Shown: positions 8,487 to 16,849, counted from the first letter of the stretch. The stretch is 64,000 nucleotides of DNA from Armatimonadota bacterium (GCA_029553475.1 JAKPKV010000048.1:1-64000), one strand, 5' to 3'. Numbers and translations: made by a program. The notes: generated by a model not told the origin, from the letters alone.

Positions 8487-9182
8487 TCACCGCGGGCGGT
8501 GCGCGCCACGCCAGCGCGCCGCCGCCGGCTGGCTCGCCGGCCGCTGCCGGTCCGATGACCGCAGCGCAATCCGCTGAATCTGGAGCGCGCCGGGCGCGGG
8601 GGTAAACCCGAGCGCCTGCAGCGCCTCCGCGGGCCGCAGGCTGCCCCGCGGCCCCACCGAGAGGGTCATCCGGAGGTGGAGCATCCCGTCGCGGAGCGCC
8701 ACCACGCGCAGCTCCCGGGTGAGGGCGCGCGCGTCCAGATGTTGAACCTTTTTCTCGCGCACCCGCGTGAGCGCCACGCTGGACGCCTGCAGGAAGGCGC
8801 GAATCCGTGCCAGACTGGTCTGGGCGGGCGGCGCATCGTGCCACCGCACGTCATACACCGCCTCATCGAGCAGCACGGGATTCTCCTCCGTGCCGCCCGG
8901 CCGGCCCACCCAGGCGTTCTCGATGACCACGCCGGGGGGCAGATGCGCGTTGAGCCGCCGGCACACGTCCGCGGGATCGCGGGGCGCGGAGAACTCCAGC
9001 ACCAGGCGCTCGGCATCGCTCGTCGCGTCGGGGGGCAGCGCGGGCCCGAGGAGCACGCCCCGCCCATCGCTCAGCGCCAGCCCGGCCGCGTCTGCCGCGC
9101 CGCGAAAATGCGCGCGCAGCTCGCTCTGGCCGGGCGACCCCGCCGCGGCCTCCATCCGGTAGCGACACACGATCCGTTGCAT
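8487..9182 (-). CDS. DUF2344 (TIGR03936) radical-SAM-linked protein
   Basis: The 231-residue product matches the DUF2344 pattern: an initial R-I-x-x-R-Y strand, an S-E/D-G-R-G...GPALPP segment (about residues 38-50), L-x-L-E-F-S, D-P-x-x-V-x-x-R-L-N, and a second-half copy of the fold. In many bacteria it is fused or adjacent to a radical SAM protein (TIGR03960) and lies beside RNase G/E, as here, upstream of RNase E/G and probably cotranscribed with it. The usual radical SAM partner is absent; galE lies upstream on the other strand. No Shine-Dalgarno precedes the ATG, but TGGTATGAT ends 9 nt before it, suggesting a leaderless mRNA. Confidence 0.75.
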   Translation of the reverse strand: MQRIVCRYRMEAAAGSPGQSELRAHFRGAADAAGLALSDGRGVLLGPALPPDATSDAERLVLEFSAPRDPADVCRRLNAHLPPGVVIENAWVGRPGGTEENPVLLDEAVYDVRWHDAPPAQTSLARIRAFLQASSVALTRVREKKVQHLDARALTRELRVVALRDGMLHLRMTLSVGPRGSLRPAEALQALGFTPAPGALQIQRIALRSSDRQRPASQPAAARWRGAHRPR

Positions 9183-9191
9183 TCAGTGGGC

Positions 9192-9200
9192 ATCATACCA
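9192..9200 (-). promoter_or_regulatory. Extended -10 promoter close to the DUF2344 start
   Basis: On the minus strand TGGTATGAT (TGn plus a 5/6 match to TATAAT) ends 9 nt before the ATG. No good -35 is visible and there is no ribosome-binding site, so the transcript would begin at or next to the start codon. Confidence 0.5.
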
Positions 9201-9248
9201 AAATTCACCGGGGTCTGGCTAGAGTGCCCGCGCGCGGGCGCGGCTATG

Positions 9249-9274
9249 CCGGTGGGGACACCGGCGCTCCCAGG
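9249..9274 (+). repeat. Family H repeat (..CACCGGCGCTCCCAGG)
   Basis: A short hairpin-forming sequence (GCCGGTG..CACCGGC) followed by GCTCCCAGG. A second copy with the same tail occurs at 34773-34798. It lies between DUF2344 and the galE promoter. Confidence 0.5.
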
Positions 9275-9306
9275 CCGCGCGCCGTACCGCGACGCCCCCG
9301 CCCCGG

Positions 9307-9334
9307 TTGACAGAACCGGGGGGGGCGCTACAAT
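9307..9334 (+). promoter_or_regulatory. Sigma70-type promoter of galE
   Basis: A perfect TTGACA and a TACAAT (5/6) are separated by 16 nt that include a run of eight G. The distance to the ATG is about 38 nt. This is one of the clearest promoters in the window. Confidence 0.7.
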
Positions 9335-9371
9335 ATACCGGCGTAGTAGCTGTCTACAAAGAGGCAATCCC

Positions 9372-10373
9372 ATGAAAATCCTCGTCACCGGCGGCGCCGG
9401 GTACATCGGCAGCACCATCTGTTCCGCGCTGGAAGACGGCGGCCACGTGCCGGTGATCCTCGATTCGCTGGTGAACGGGCGGCGGGAGTTCACCGCGGGG
9501 CGCGCCTTCTACCACGGCGACATCGCCGACGACGCGCTGCTCGACCGCGTCTTCGCCGAGCATCCGGAGATCAGCTGTACCATCCACTGCGCGGCGCTCA
9601 TCGTGGTGCCCGATTCGGTGGCGAACCCGGAGCAGTACTACACGGAGAACGTGGCCAAATCGCTGCGCCTGTTCGGCTCGCTGCGGCGGCTGGGCTGCGC
9701 GCGCGTCGTCTTCAGCTCCTCGGCGTCGGTCTATGACGACGTGCCCGGCTTCATGGTCACCGAGGACGCCCCGCTGCGCCCGCGCAGCCCCTACGCGCGC
9801 ACGAAGTACATGATGGAGATGATCCTCAGCGACTTTTGCGCCGCCTACGATATGCGGGGCATCGCGCTGCGCTACTTCAATCCCATCGGCGCCGACCCGC
9901 AGATGCGCTCCGGCGCCTACATCGCCGCCCCCTCGCACGTGCTGGGGAAGATGGTGGCGGTGGCGACGGGCCGCGAGCCGCTGTTCCACATCACCGGCGT
10001 GGAGTGGCCCACCCGCGACGGCTCCGGCATTCGCGATTATATCCACGTGTGGGATCTGGCGCAGGCCCACGTCAAGGCGATGGAGGGCTTTGACGACGCC
10101 TTCCGGCGCGCGGGCGACGGCCGCTACCTGGTCATCAACCTGGGCACCGGCGCCGGCGTCACGGTGAAGGAGCTGGTGGGCGCCTTTGAGCAGGTGTGGG
10201 GCAACGCGCTGCCGACGCGGGAATCCCCCGCCCGCCCCGGCGACGTGGCCGGCGCGTATGCCAATGCCGATGCCGCCCGCCGCCTCATGGACTGGCAGGC
10301 CCGGCTCCCCATCACCGCGGGCATCGCCGACGCGCTGCGGTGGGACGCCATCCGCGTGCGGCGGGGGTGGTGA
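9372..10373 (+). CDS. galE: UDP-glucose 4-epimerase (SDR superfamily)
   Basis: The 333-residue protein interconverts UDP-glucose and UDP-galactose in the cytoplasm using tightly bound NAD. Visible signatures are the Rossmann GGAGYIGS at residues 7-14, the SSSASVY strand with the catalytic Ser, the catalytic YARTK (YxxxK), the RYFNPIGA substrate loop, and RDYIHVWDLA near residue 225. The length is typical. The ATG follows GAGG and a strong promoter; a long in-frame upstream extension has no RBS and no homology. It stands alone but lies next to two secreted carbohydrate-active genes, so it may supply or recycle galactose. Confidence 0.92.
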   Translation: MKILVTGGAGYIGSTICSALEDGGHVPVILDSLVNGRREFTAGRAFYHGDIADDALLDRVFAEHPEISCTIHCAALIVVPDSVANPEQYYTENVAKSLRLFGSLRRLGCARVVFSSSASVYDDVPGFMVTEDAPLRPRSPYARTKYMMEMILSDFCAAYDMRGIALRYFNPIGADPQMRSGAYIAAPSHVLGKMVAVATGREPLFHITGVEWPTRDGSGIRDYIHVWDLAQAHVKAMEGFDDAFRRAGDGRYLVINLGTGAGVTVKELVGAFEQVWGNALPTRESPARPGDVAGAYANADAARRLMDWQARLPITAGIADALRWDAIRVRRGW

Positions 10374-10444
10374 TGGGCAGTGCGGCGCGTCTCCGGCGCC
10401 GCCGGGCGGAACTCCCGCCCGCCAGCGGTGTCGAAATACCCGTG

Positions 10445-11620
10445 ATGCGCGTACCCGTACTCCTGTGGTTTTCGGCGCTCCTGCTGGCGCCCGCGTGGGC
10501 CGGCGTGGTGGTGTCGGCGGATTTTGAAGACGCGCCCGCGCCGCGGGGGTGGACCCACGGCTACTTTGACCTCTGGGGAGACAACATCCGCTGGGAGCAG
10601 CGCGAGGACGGCGGACACTGCCTGTCCGTGCGCGACGGCCGGGTCTACTCGCCGCGCTTCACGGCGCGCGCGGCGCAGCGCTATCGCCTCACCTTCACCG
10701 CGCGCGGCGGCGGCCGGCCGCTGTGGGCGGCCTATTTTTATGACGACAAACGCGCGCTGCTACCGTATGACCACTACGGCGGGATGACCGTCTCCGGTGA
10801 ATGGCAGACCCAGACCTGCTATTTCACGACGAAATTCCCCGCCGCGTCGGCGAAGATCGTCTTCGTGAATGACGGCCGGGAGCCGCTGCTGCTCGATGAC
10901 GTGACGGTAGAGACGGTGACGATGGCGGAGTACGTCGCCGCGATCACGGCGATGGAGGCGGCGCTGCTGCCCATCACACCGCCGCCCGCCGCCGACGCGG
11001 CGCGCCTGCTGCCGCGCACGCGGGGCAAGCTGGCGCGGGGCGACGCGGTGCGCATCGTCATCCTCGGCGACAGCATCGGCAACGACCTGAGCAATGCCCC
11101 GCTGGACGCGCTGCTCGCGCGGGCGTATCCGAACTCGCCGGTGGAGCTGCGCTTCACCGGCCGCGGCAGCACGGGGTATGCCATCTTCCAGCGCAGCGTG
11201 GACGTCACCGTGGTCAAGCACAAGCCAGACCTGGTGGTCCTGCTCTCCATCACCAACCGGCTGGAGGACGACCTGTCCGCCGACCTCGAACACATCATCA
11301 CCGGCGTCCGCGCGGCGCTGCCGACGACGGAAATCCTGCTGGCGACGCCGCACGTGGACCAGTTCTCCCCGCGCCACCACCTCGGCAGCGCCCAGCGGGA
11401 GGTCGTGCGCGCGCTAGCGGCGAAGTATACCCTGCCGGTGGTTGATCTGCTGACCGCCTGGCAGGATTACCTGCGGGCGACGGATCAGCCGCAGGACTGG
11501 CTGCTGCGCGACGTGGTCCACATGAACGAGCGCGGGCGGCTGGTGAGCGCCCGCGCGGCGGCGGCGTGGCTGCTGCCGGTGACCGAACCGCACGAAAATG
11601 GAGAGACACATGCGCACTAA
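10445..11620 (+). CDS. Secreted SGNH/GDSL hydrolase with N-terminal jelly-roll domain
   Basis: The 391-residue product has a Sec signal peptide (MRVPVLLWFSALLLAPAWA), an N-terminal beta-sandwich of about 150 residues (SADFEDAP..GW) like a carbohydrate-binding module, then an SGNH hydrolase domain. Block I is VILGDSIGND with the nucleophile Ser near residue 215; block V is the D..H pair in DVVHMNERG near 360. Such enzymes remove acetyl or other acyl groups from polysaccharides; the substrate is not known. Its last 11 bases overlap the start of the pectate-lyase-like gene, so translation is probably coupled. An in-frame ATG at 10373 would give a longer leader but weakens the signal peptide. Confidence 0.8.
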   Translation: MRVPVLLWFSALLLAPAWAGVVVSADFEDAPAPRGWTHGYFDLWGDNIRWEQREDGGHCLSVRDGRVYSPRFTARAAQRYRLTFTARGGGRPLWAAYFYDDKRALLPYDHYGGMTVSGEWQTQTCYFTTKFPAASAKIVFVNDGREPLLLDDVTVETVTMAEYVAAITAMEAALLPITPPPAADAARLLPRTRGKLARGDAVRIVILGDSIGNDLSNAPLDALLARAYPNSPVELRFTGRGSTGYAIFQRSVDVTVVKHKPDLVVLLSITNRLEDDLSADLEHIITGVRAALPTTEILLATPHVDQFSPRHHLGSAQREVVRALAAKYTLPVVDLLTAWQDYLRATDQPQDWLLRDVVHMNERGRLVSARAAAAWLLPVTEPHENGETHAH

Positions 11621-14054
11621 TGTCTGGGTGTTGATGCTGCTTGCCTGCGGGTTGGCGCTGGCGGCTGCCGCCAGTGACGACGAATTCGTCGGCCCCTTCC
11701 CCTCGTGGAAGAACGTGAAGACCGACTTCGGCGCGGTGGGCGACGGCGTGGCGGATGACACCGCGGCGCTGCAGCGGGCGCTGGATGCGCTGGAGGCGGG
11801 CGACGGGAAGGGCGCGAGTCACCTCTGGATTCCCGCCGGCACCTATCGCATCACCCGCACGCTGGTCTGCACGAAGCGCGCCGGCATCGGCATCCTCGGT
11901 GAGCATCCCGAGACGACCATCATCCGCTGGGACGGCCCGGCGTATGACGGCAAGGAGTACGTGCCCGCGTATAATTCCGCGGCGTGGCACGCGTGGGATG
12001 GCCGCCACCCGGCGGAGATGCTGTGGCTGAACGCCCGCCACAGCCGGATCGGGCGCCTGACCTTCGACGGCGCCGGCACGGCGCTCTCCGGCATCGCCTT
12101 CAAGTGGCACGACAGCAAAGCGCCGGACCAGCTGCCGAGCCATCGCCTCAGCGTCCACGACATGGTGTTCAAAGATCTGGCCATCGGCTTCGACGGCGGC
12201 GGCAAGCAGTGCTGGCTCGATTCCGAGGTGACCATGGAGCGCTGCCGTTTCCTGCGCTGTACGCAATTCGGCCTCGGCTTGCGCCACTTCAACTCGGTGG
12301 ATTACTGGCTGTGGCACTGCGAGTTCGAGGACTGCGGCGTCGGCGTGTCCAATGAGCCGATGCCGCACGCCGGGGTGTTCCACGTCTACAACAGTCTCTT
12401 CAAAAGGTCGAAAATCGCCGACGCGTCCATCTATCATACGCAGTTTTACGCGATGCGCGACAACGTCTCGGTGGGCTCCCGGCGCTTCTTCCTGGCGAAG
12501 CAGCACGGCGAGAACGGCGCCAGCGTCACGTTGACCGGCAACCGCATCATCAATCCGGGGGAAGCGGATGCCATCCGGCTCGAGCAAACCGCGAACGCGC
12601 TCATCGCCAAGAATACGATCAGCTATGCCACCCCGGTCGAGGGGCCGGCCATCCGCGTCGGGCTGGCGGGCCACACGCTGGCCAACGCGGTGGTGATCAG
12701 CAATCGCTTCTACAACGTCGCGGGGCAGCCCATCGCCGTCAACGGGCAGGCGCTGGCCCATGACAACGTGGTGCTGGCGGCCAAGGTGGACGCGCGGGTT
12801 CCCGCGTTCATCGGCGTGTTGCCGAACCGCGCGCAGCGCGTGTTCGCGGTGGAGCCGGGCGCCGACGCCGCGGCCATCCAGCAGGCCATTGACGCGGCGG
12901 CGGCCTACGCGCACGCGCACCCCGGCGCGCGTCCGGTGGTGCATTTCCCCTGGGGGCAGTACAACATCGCCGCGACGCTGGTCGTGCCGGCGAACACGCC
13001 GCTGCAACTGGTGGGAGACAATTTCTACCCCGACTGGCAGGGCAGCATGCTGATGTGGTCGGGCGCGCCGGACCCGGCGCAGGCGGTGGTGCTGCGGCTG
13101 CGGGGGCCGTCGAAAGCGATCCTGCGCAACCTGGGGGTGCTGGGGCCGAAGACACCGTCGTACCGCGAGGGGCCGTTGAAGCCGTCAGTGGTGGCCGCCT
13201 GCATCCGCGTGGAGGGGGCGGACCAACCGGGCGGGCGCGTCTTCCTGCAGGAATGCAATACCGAGGGCAACGGCGTCGGCCTGCTGGTGGACGGACTGGA
13301 CCACACGGTGGTCGAGTGCCGGTCGCATGAGGGCGCCGGTTTCGGCCATGGCTGGCGGCGCGAATGGGACGCGCAGGTGATTGATGCGGATCCCTACTGG
13401 CCCTACCCGGCCATCCGCGCGGTCGGCGGCCCGCAAACACGGCGCGGCGAGACGCCCGGCGGGGGCGTGTGGGTGTACGGCACCGACACCGGGCGTTTCC
13501 AGGTGCTGGACGGCGCGCGCATGCTGGTGCGGGATACCTGGTACGAGAACAACTCCATCCCCTTTTACACCGCGCTGTCCGGCGGCGGCCGGCTGACCGT
13601 TGACACGATGTTCTGCGCGAATTTCGACCATCCCACCCTGAAGGGCTGCAGCCCGACGTACGACCTGAAGGATTTCACGGGCGCGCTGGTGCTCATCAAC
13701 AATCAGTTCGCCCGGCCCTTCCCCAAGCCCGCCGAGGAAAAGCTGGCCGGTTTCCGCGGGCACTGCGCCGGCGCGAACCTGCTGACGCTGAACCTGCGCG
13801 AACGGCAATCCTTCCTGCCGGAGGCGCCGGCGGGCGTCACCGCCGGCCACGTCAACGCCCACGCCGGCGCGACAGCCGATGACCAGCTCGGCACGCTGGG
13901 CACGGGCGACCCGGCGTGGGTGGCGTCGCTGCTCACGCATACGCTGGAGGCCGCGCCGGTTGAGCCGGCGCCGCTGCCGGCAGGGGTGACCGACGCCCGC
14001 TTCTTCCGGGTGTTCACCGGCGACGGCCGCGTGGGGATGCACCTGCAACCGTAG
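11610..14054 (+). CDS. Secreted pectate-lyase-like protein with two beta-helix modules
   Basis: The 814-residue protein has a signal peptide (to about residue 22) and two copies of the Pectate_lyase_3/GH55-like entrance motif. The first is the N-terminal DFGAVGDGVADDTAALQRAL; the second lies near residue 415 (A-A-I-Q-Q-A-I-D, then VVHFPWGQYNIAATL). Each is followed by right-handed beta-helix rungs (repeated I..N.F, V..C.F). This fold binds and cleaves acidic or beta-1,3-linked polysaccharides. The duplicated architecture resembles GH55 or phage tailspike proteins, and the exact activity is unknown. The ATG at 11610 has GGAGAG 5 nt upstream and overlaps the SGNH gene, so both are one operon. 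Confidence 0.75.
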   Translation: MRTNVWVLMLLACGLALAAAASDDEFVGPFPSWKNVKTDFGAVGDGVADDTAALQRALDALEAGDGKGASHLWIPAGTYRITRTLVCTKRAGIGILGEHPETTIIRWDGPAYDGKEYVPAYNSAAWHAWDGRHPAEMLWLNARHSRIGRLTFDGAGTALSGIAFKWHDSKAPDQLPSHRLSVHDMVFKDLAIGFDGGGKQCWLDSEVTMERCRFLRCTQFGLGLRHFNSVDYWLWHCEFEDCGVGVSNEPMPHAGVFHVYNSLFKRSKIADASIYHTQFYAMRDNVSVGSRRFFLAKQHGENGASVTLTGNRIINPGEADAIRLEQTANALIAKNTISYATPVEGPAIRVGLAGHTLANAVVISNRFYNVAGQPIAVNGQALAHDNVVLAAKVDARVPAFIGVLPNRAQRVFAVEPGADAAAIQQAIDAAAAYAHAHPGARPVVHFPWGQYNIAATLVVPANTPLQLVGDNFYPDWQGSMLMWSGAPDPAQAVVLRLRGPSKAILRNLGVLGPKTPSYREGPLKPSVVAACIRVEGADQPGGRVFLQECNTEGNGVGLLVDGLDHTVVECRSHEGAGFGHGWRREWDAQVIDADPYWPYPAIRAVGGPQTRRGETPGGGVWVYGTDTGRFQVLDGARMLVRDTWYENNSIPFYTALSGGGRLTVDTMFCANFDHPTLKGCSPTYDLKDFTGALVLINNQFARPFPKPAEEKLAGFRGHCAGANLLTLNLRERQSFLPEAPAGVTAGHVNAHAGATADDQLGTLGTGDPAWVASLLTHTLEAAPVEPAPLPAGVTDARFFRVFTGDGRVGMHLQP

Positions 14055-14354
14055 GCGTGCCCGCGGCGTTGCCCTCCGCCGCGACCGGGGCCGCGGAGTT
14101 GTACTCCGCAGCGACCGGATCTGGCCGCAGCACAGCCGCGGCGATGCGCCGGGCGGGCGAGCGTCCCCGCGAGCCGACTCCGGGAGGAAGTGATACGATG
14201 TCGTGTTCGTGAGAGAGGCTATCTGGCGCACACGACGGATAAGACTTCCCCCCGGAGTCGGCTCGCGGGGACGCTCGCCCGCCCGGGCTGTCGGTTTCCG
14301 GCCCAAAACCCGCGGGACGAGAGGCGCAGGTCAGCGCGACGGGGATAATAGCCG
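14055..14354. other. Intergenic repeat cluster (families D and A)
   Basis: No gene is seen. The left part carries two diverged copies of a GTTG..CTCCGC.GCGACCGG unit, the second forming the hairpin GCGGAGT/ACTCCGC at 14093-14109 (family D, also at 38953-38969). The middle is a large inverted repeat of family A. The genes on both sides point into this spacer. Confidence 0.6.
14150..14285. repeat. Large inverted repeat, family A
   Basis: A perfect 35-bp arm (14150-14184) is repeated in inverse at 14251-14285. With one mismatch the arms extend to 42 bp (14150-14191 / 14244-14285) around a 52-nt loop that itself has a smaller inverted pair (cgatgtcgtg / cacgac). The arm core GGCTCGCGGGGACGCTCGCC is the same unit that is repeated inside the RNase E/G tail. 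Confidence 0.85.
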
Positions 14355-15482
14355 CTACGCCTGCAATGCCGGCGCCGTCACGAGCCAGTGCCCGATCACG
14401 CCCTGGCGAAAGTCCAGCAGGCGATTGATCAGCACGCCGGCCATGCCGTCTAAGCCGGCATGGGGGGTGGCGGGATGCGTCTCCAGGGTGAGCGCGGAGA
14501 GCGCGGAGGGGCTGGCATGCGCGGTCAGCGCCGAGTGGAAGCGCGCGGTATCCTCCGCCGTCCAGGCCGAGTCGCCCTGCAGCGCCAGGTACTGCGGCGC
14601 CAGCGCGGTGACCAGCGGCGCCAGCACCGTGCCCAGCGCCGTCATGGCGTGCGGGCGCAGGCCCGCGTCGTCGCGGGCGGCGGCGAGCAGCGCGTGCAGG
14701 CAGGGGGCGGGGCCGACGCGCCCCGCCGCGCCGTTGGCATCCACGCGCACCGTGCCCAACCCCGCGCACTCGACGGCGATGCCGGGCACCCGCTGGCCAT
14801 CGAGGAGCAGCCCCAGCCCCACGCGCGGCGCGTGCCGCAGGCTCATCGCCATCAGCCGATCGGGCGCCGACGGCTGCCGCGCCCAGGCGCTATAGGCCAG
14901 CGCGTTCGCCTCGCTGTCCAGCACGACCGGCAGGTGGAAACGCGCGTGCAATGCGCCCGCCAGCGGGTCAGGCATGCAGTCAGCCATGCCCGCGCACGTG
15001 AGCAGCGTCTGCCCGTCGGGCGAGGCACTGCCCGGCAGCGCGATGCCGATGCCCGCCCAGGGCGCCCCCGGCTCCTTCAGCATCCGCGCGATAAGCCGTA
15101 CCAGCGTCTGGCGCAGGCTCCGCGGTTCCCAGGCCCGGAGCGCCGCGGTGCGTGGCGCGCCGAGGGGGGAGGCGGCCAGGTCCATCGCCCGCGCGGTGCA
15201 GCCCAGGGGGTGGACGTCGAGCACCAGTACGCGGCGGCAGTGCCAATTGAAGGTGAGCGGGGTGCCCGGGCGGCCCGGGCGGCCATAGCGCAGTGGGCCG
15301 GCAATGACAAGCGCCTGCGCGCGCAGCGCGTTCACTTGCTGCACGATGACCGGGTGGCTCAGGCCGGTGGCGGCGCGCAGCTCCGCCTGGGTCAAAGCGG
15401 GCCGGGTCAACAGCGCCGTCACGACGCGCCAGGATGCCGGCAGAAAAGCGTCGTCTTCCGTGATGGTGGGAGCGATCTTCAT
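14355..15482 (-). CDS. ROK-family transcriptional regulator lacking the zinc motif
   Basis: The 375-residue protein has an N-terminal winged helix-turn-helix (about 18-65, RPALTQAELRAATGLSHPVI) and a sugar-kinase-fold ROK domain (95-370) with the glycine-rich GIGIALPGSASPDG. ROK repressors sense sugars and control their uptake and breakdown. The usual CxCGxxGCxE zinc cluster and the catalytic DxGxT are not present, so it is probably a non-kinase regulator that may not bind zinc. The start follows GGAGGAGGAG. A good minus-strand promoter lies about 310 bp upstream, with a long palindromic element in between. Confidence 0.85.
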   Translation of the reverse strand: MKIAPTITEDDAFLPASWRVVTALLTRPALTQAELRAATGLSHPVIVQQVNALRAQALVIAGPLRYGRPGRPGTPLTFNWHCRRVLVLDVHPLGCTARAMDLAASPLGAPRTAALRAWEPRSLRQTLVRLIARMLKEPGAPWAGIGIALPGSASPDGQTLLTCAGMADCMPDPLAGALHARFHLPVVLDSEANALAYSAWARQPSAPDRLMAMSLRHAPRVGLGLLLDGQRVPGIAVECAGLGTVRVDANGAAGRVGPAPCLHALLAAARDDAGLRPHAMTALGTVLAPLVTALAPQYLALQGDSAWTAEDTARFHSALTAHASPSALSALTLETHPATPHAGLDGMAGVLINRLLDFRQGVIGHWLVTAPALQA

Positions 15483-15563
15483 GAGCTCCTCCTCCGCATG
15501 AAAGGTGTGCTAGCAACTGCTGCCGTGATGTCTCGCGCGGCAGCCGGGGGAATGCGTATGCAG

Positions 15564-15776
15564 GCGCTTAGAAACTGTCTTGCAAGTGCTCGCCGCCGTC
15601 TCGCGGGTCTGTGATGTGGCTGGCGGCGGTGGAGTTCCTGGCATGGAGGTCTCCGACCCCTCATCCTGATGGCTCCCCCCGATACCCTCTCGGAACTCCG
15701 CCGTGCCAGCCACGCCCCATCCTCCGCGAGACGACAACGATCACTTCCAAGACAGTTTCTTAGACCAGCAAGCGCT
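15564..15776. repeat. 213-bp imperfect palindromic element in the ROK leader (family J)
   Basis: The two halves are imperfect inverted copies. GCGCTTAGAAACTGTCTTG at the left end matches the reverse of the right end, where a 10-nt insertion splits it. Next come AAGTG.TCG and GTCTCGCGG, then GTGGCTGGC...GGAGTTCC near the centre, so the arms are about 70-85 bp. It lies between the ROK promoter and the ROK gene and would fold into one long hairpin in the leader RNA. It could be a MITE-like element or a regulator-binding site; no second copy is seen here. Confidence 0.7.
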
Positions 15777-15789
15777 TACTTATCTGTCT

Positions 15790-15817
15790 ATTAAAGCACG
15801 AATTCTGTATCTGTCAA
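15790..15817 (-). promoter_or_regulatory. Sigma70 promoter for the ROK gene
   Basis: On the minus strand a perfect TTGACA and TTTAAT (5/6) are separated by 16 nt, in an AT-rich patch. Transcription would start near 15782 and run through the palindromic element to the ROK start, leaving a leader of about 300 nt. Confidence 0.65.
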
Positions 15818-15901
15818 GGCTCTTGATGAAACATTTATGCGCGAGGGACGCACGGCGCGCTGCGCGCCCAGGGATCGTGGCGACGGCGCGTGGCCGCCGG
15901 T

Positions 15902-16849
15902 TCAGCTCGCGAGAAACGGGCTCGCGCGCGCAAAAGCTTCCGCCGCCGCGACCTCCGTCGCCACCGCGGCTTCGCTGGCGGCGATGTCGTCGGGGGAGAG
16001 GATGTCGGCGGCCTGGGCGGCGGCGGTAAAACGGGCGATGGGGTCGCGCGCGGCCCATTCGGCTTCTTCCTCGCGGGTGCGGTAGACGCGCAGATCGCCG
16101 CGCGAGTGGCCGAGGATGCGGTACGTCAGCGCCTCGATGAGGGTGGGGCCGTCGCCGGCGCGGGCGCGGGCGGCGGCCTCCGCCACCGCGGCGTAGACGG
16201 CGGCCACGTCGTTGCCGTCCACCGTCACCCCGGGGAGGCCGTACCCGGCGGCGCGGTCGGCGATGCGCGCGCCGCTCACCATGTGGCAGGCGGGGCTGGA
16301 CATCGCGTAGCAGTTGTTCTCGCAGAGGAACACCGCCGGCAGGCGCCAGATGGCCGCCAGATTCAGCGCCTCGTGGAAGGTGCCCTGGTTGCTGGCGCCG
16401 TCGCCGAAGAAGGCCAGCGCCACCTGCCCGCTGCCGCGGTAGCGCGCGCTGAACGCCGCGCCGGCCGCGATGGGCAGCATGCCGCCGGTGATGCCGTTCA
16501 TGCCGAGGAAACCGATGGAAAAGTCGGCCATGTGCTGGGTGCCGCCCTTGCCCTGCGAATAGCCCGTCGCCTTGCCGAACAGCTCGGCCATGATGCGGCG
16601 GGCCTCGCCGCCTTTGGCGAGGAAATGGCCGTGGCCGCGATGATTGCTGGTGACGTAATCGTCCGCGCGCAGCGCCGCGCAGGCGCCCACCGCCGTCGCT
16701 TCCTGCCCGGCGGACAGGTGTGAGGTGCCGCGCAGCTCGCCGGCGGCAAAGAGGGCATCCACCCGCTCCTCCAGGCGGCGGATGAGGAGCATGGTGCGCA
16801 GGATGCGCGCGGCTGGCCAGTCAGGATGCATCACGGATCTGTTCTCCAT
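15902..16849 (-). CDS. Thiamine-diphosphate dehydrogenase E1 component, alpha subunit
   Basis: The 315-residue protein is an E1-alpha of the pyruvate/acetoin dehydrogenase type. It has an early RRLEERVDALF helix, HRGHGHFLAKG, the substrate-site QGKGGTQHM, and the ThDP/Mg2+ motif GDGASNQGTFHEALN...NN (about 165-195), then SRGDLRVYR. Such subunits work as alpha2beta2 with an E1-beta and hand acyl groups to an E2 lipoyl enzyme. Neither partner gene is adjacent; a small membrane protein gene lies upstream on the same strand. It is therefore an orphan subunit. The start has only a weak RBS, and a second ATG six codons later is possible. Confidence 0.88.
   Translation of the reverse strand: MENRSVMHPDWPAARILRTMLLIRRLEERVDALFAAGELRGTSHLSAGQEATAVGACAALRADDYVTSNHRGHGHFLAKGGEARRIMAELFGKATGYSQGKGGTQHMADFSIGFLGMNGITGGMLPIAAGAAFSARYRGSGQVALAFFGDGASNQGTFHEALNLAAIWRLPAVFLCENNCYAMSSPACHMVSGARIADRAAGYGLPGVTVDGNDVAAVYAAVAEAAARARAGDGPTLIEALTYRILGHSRGDLRVYRTREEEAEWAARDPIARFTAAAQAADILSPDDIAASEAAVATEVAAAEAFARASPFLAS

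Noticed and set aside
6213-8558. Open frame of 781 codons opposite RNase E/G
   Set aside because: Histidine- and arginine-rich antisense shadow; the minus strand has all RNase E catalytic residues.
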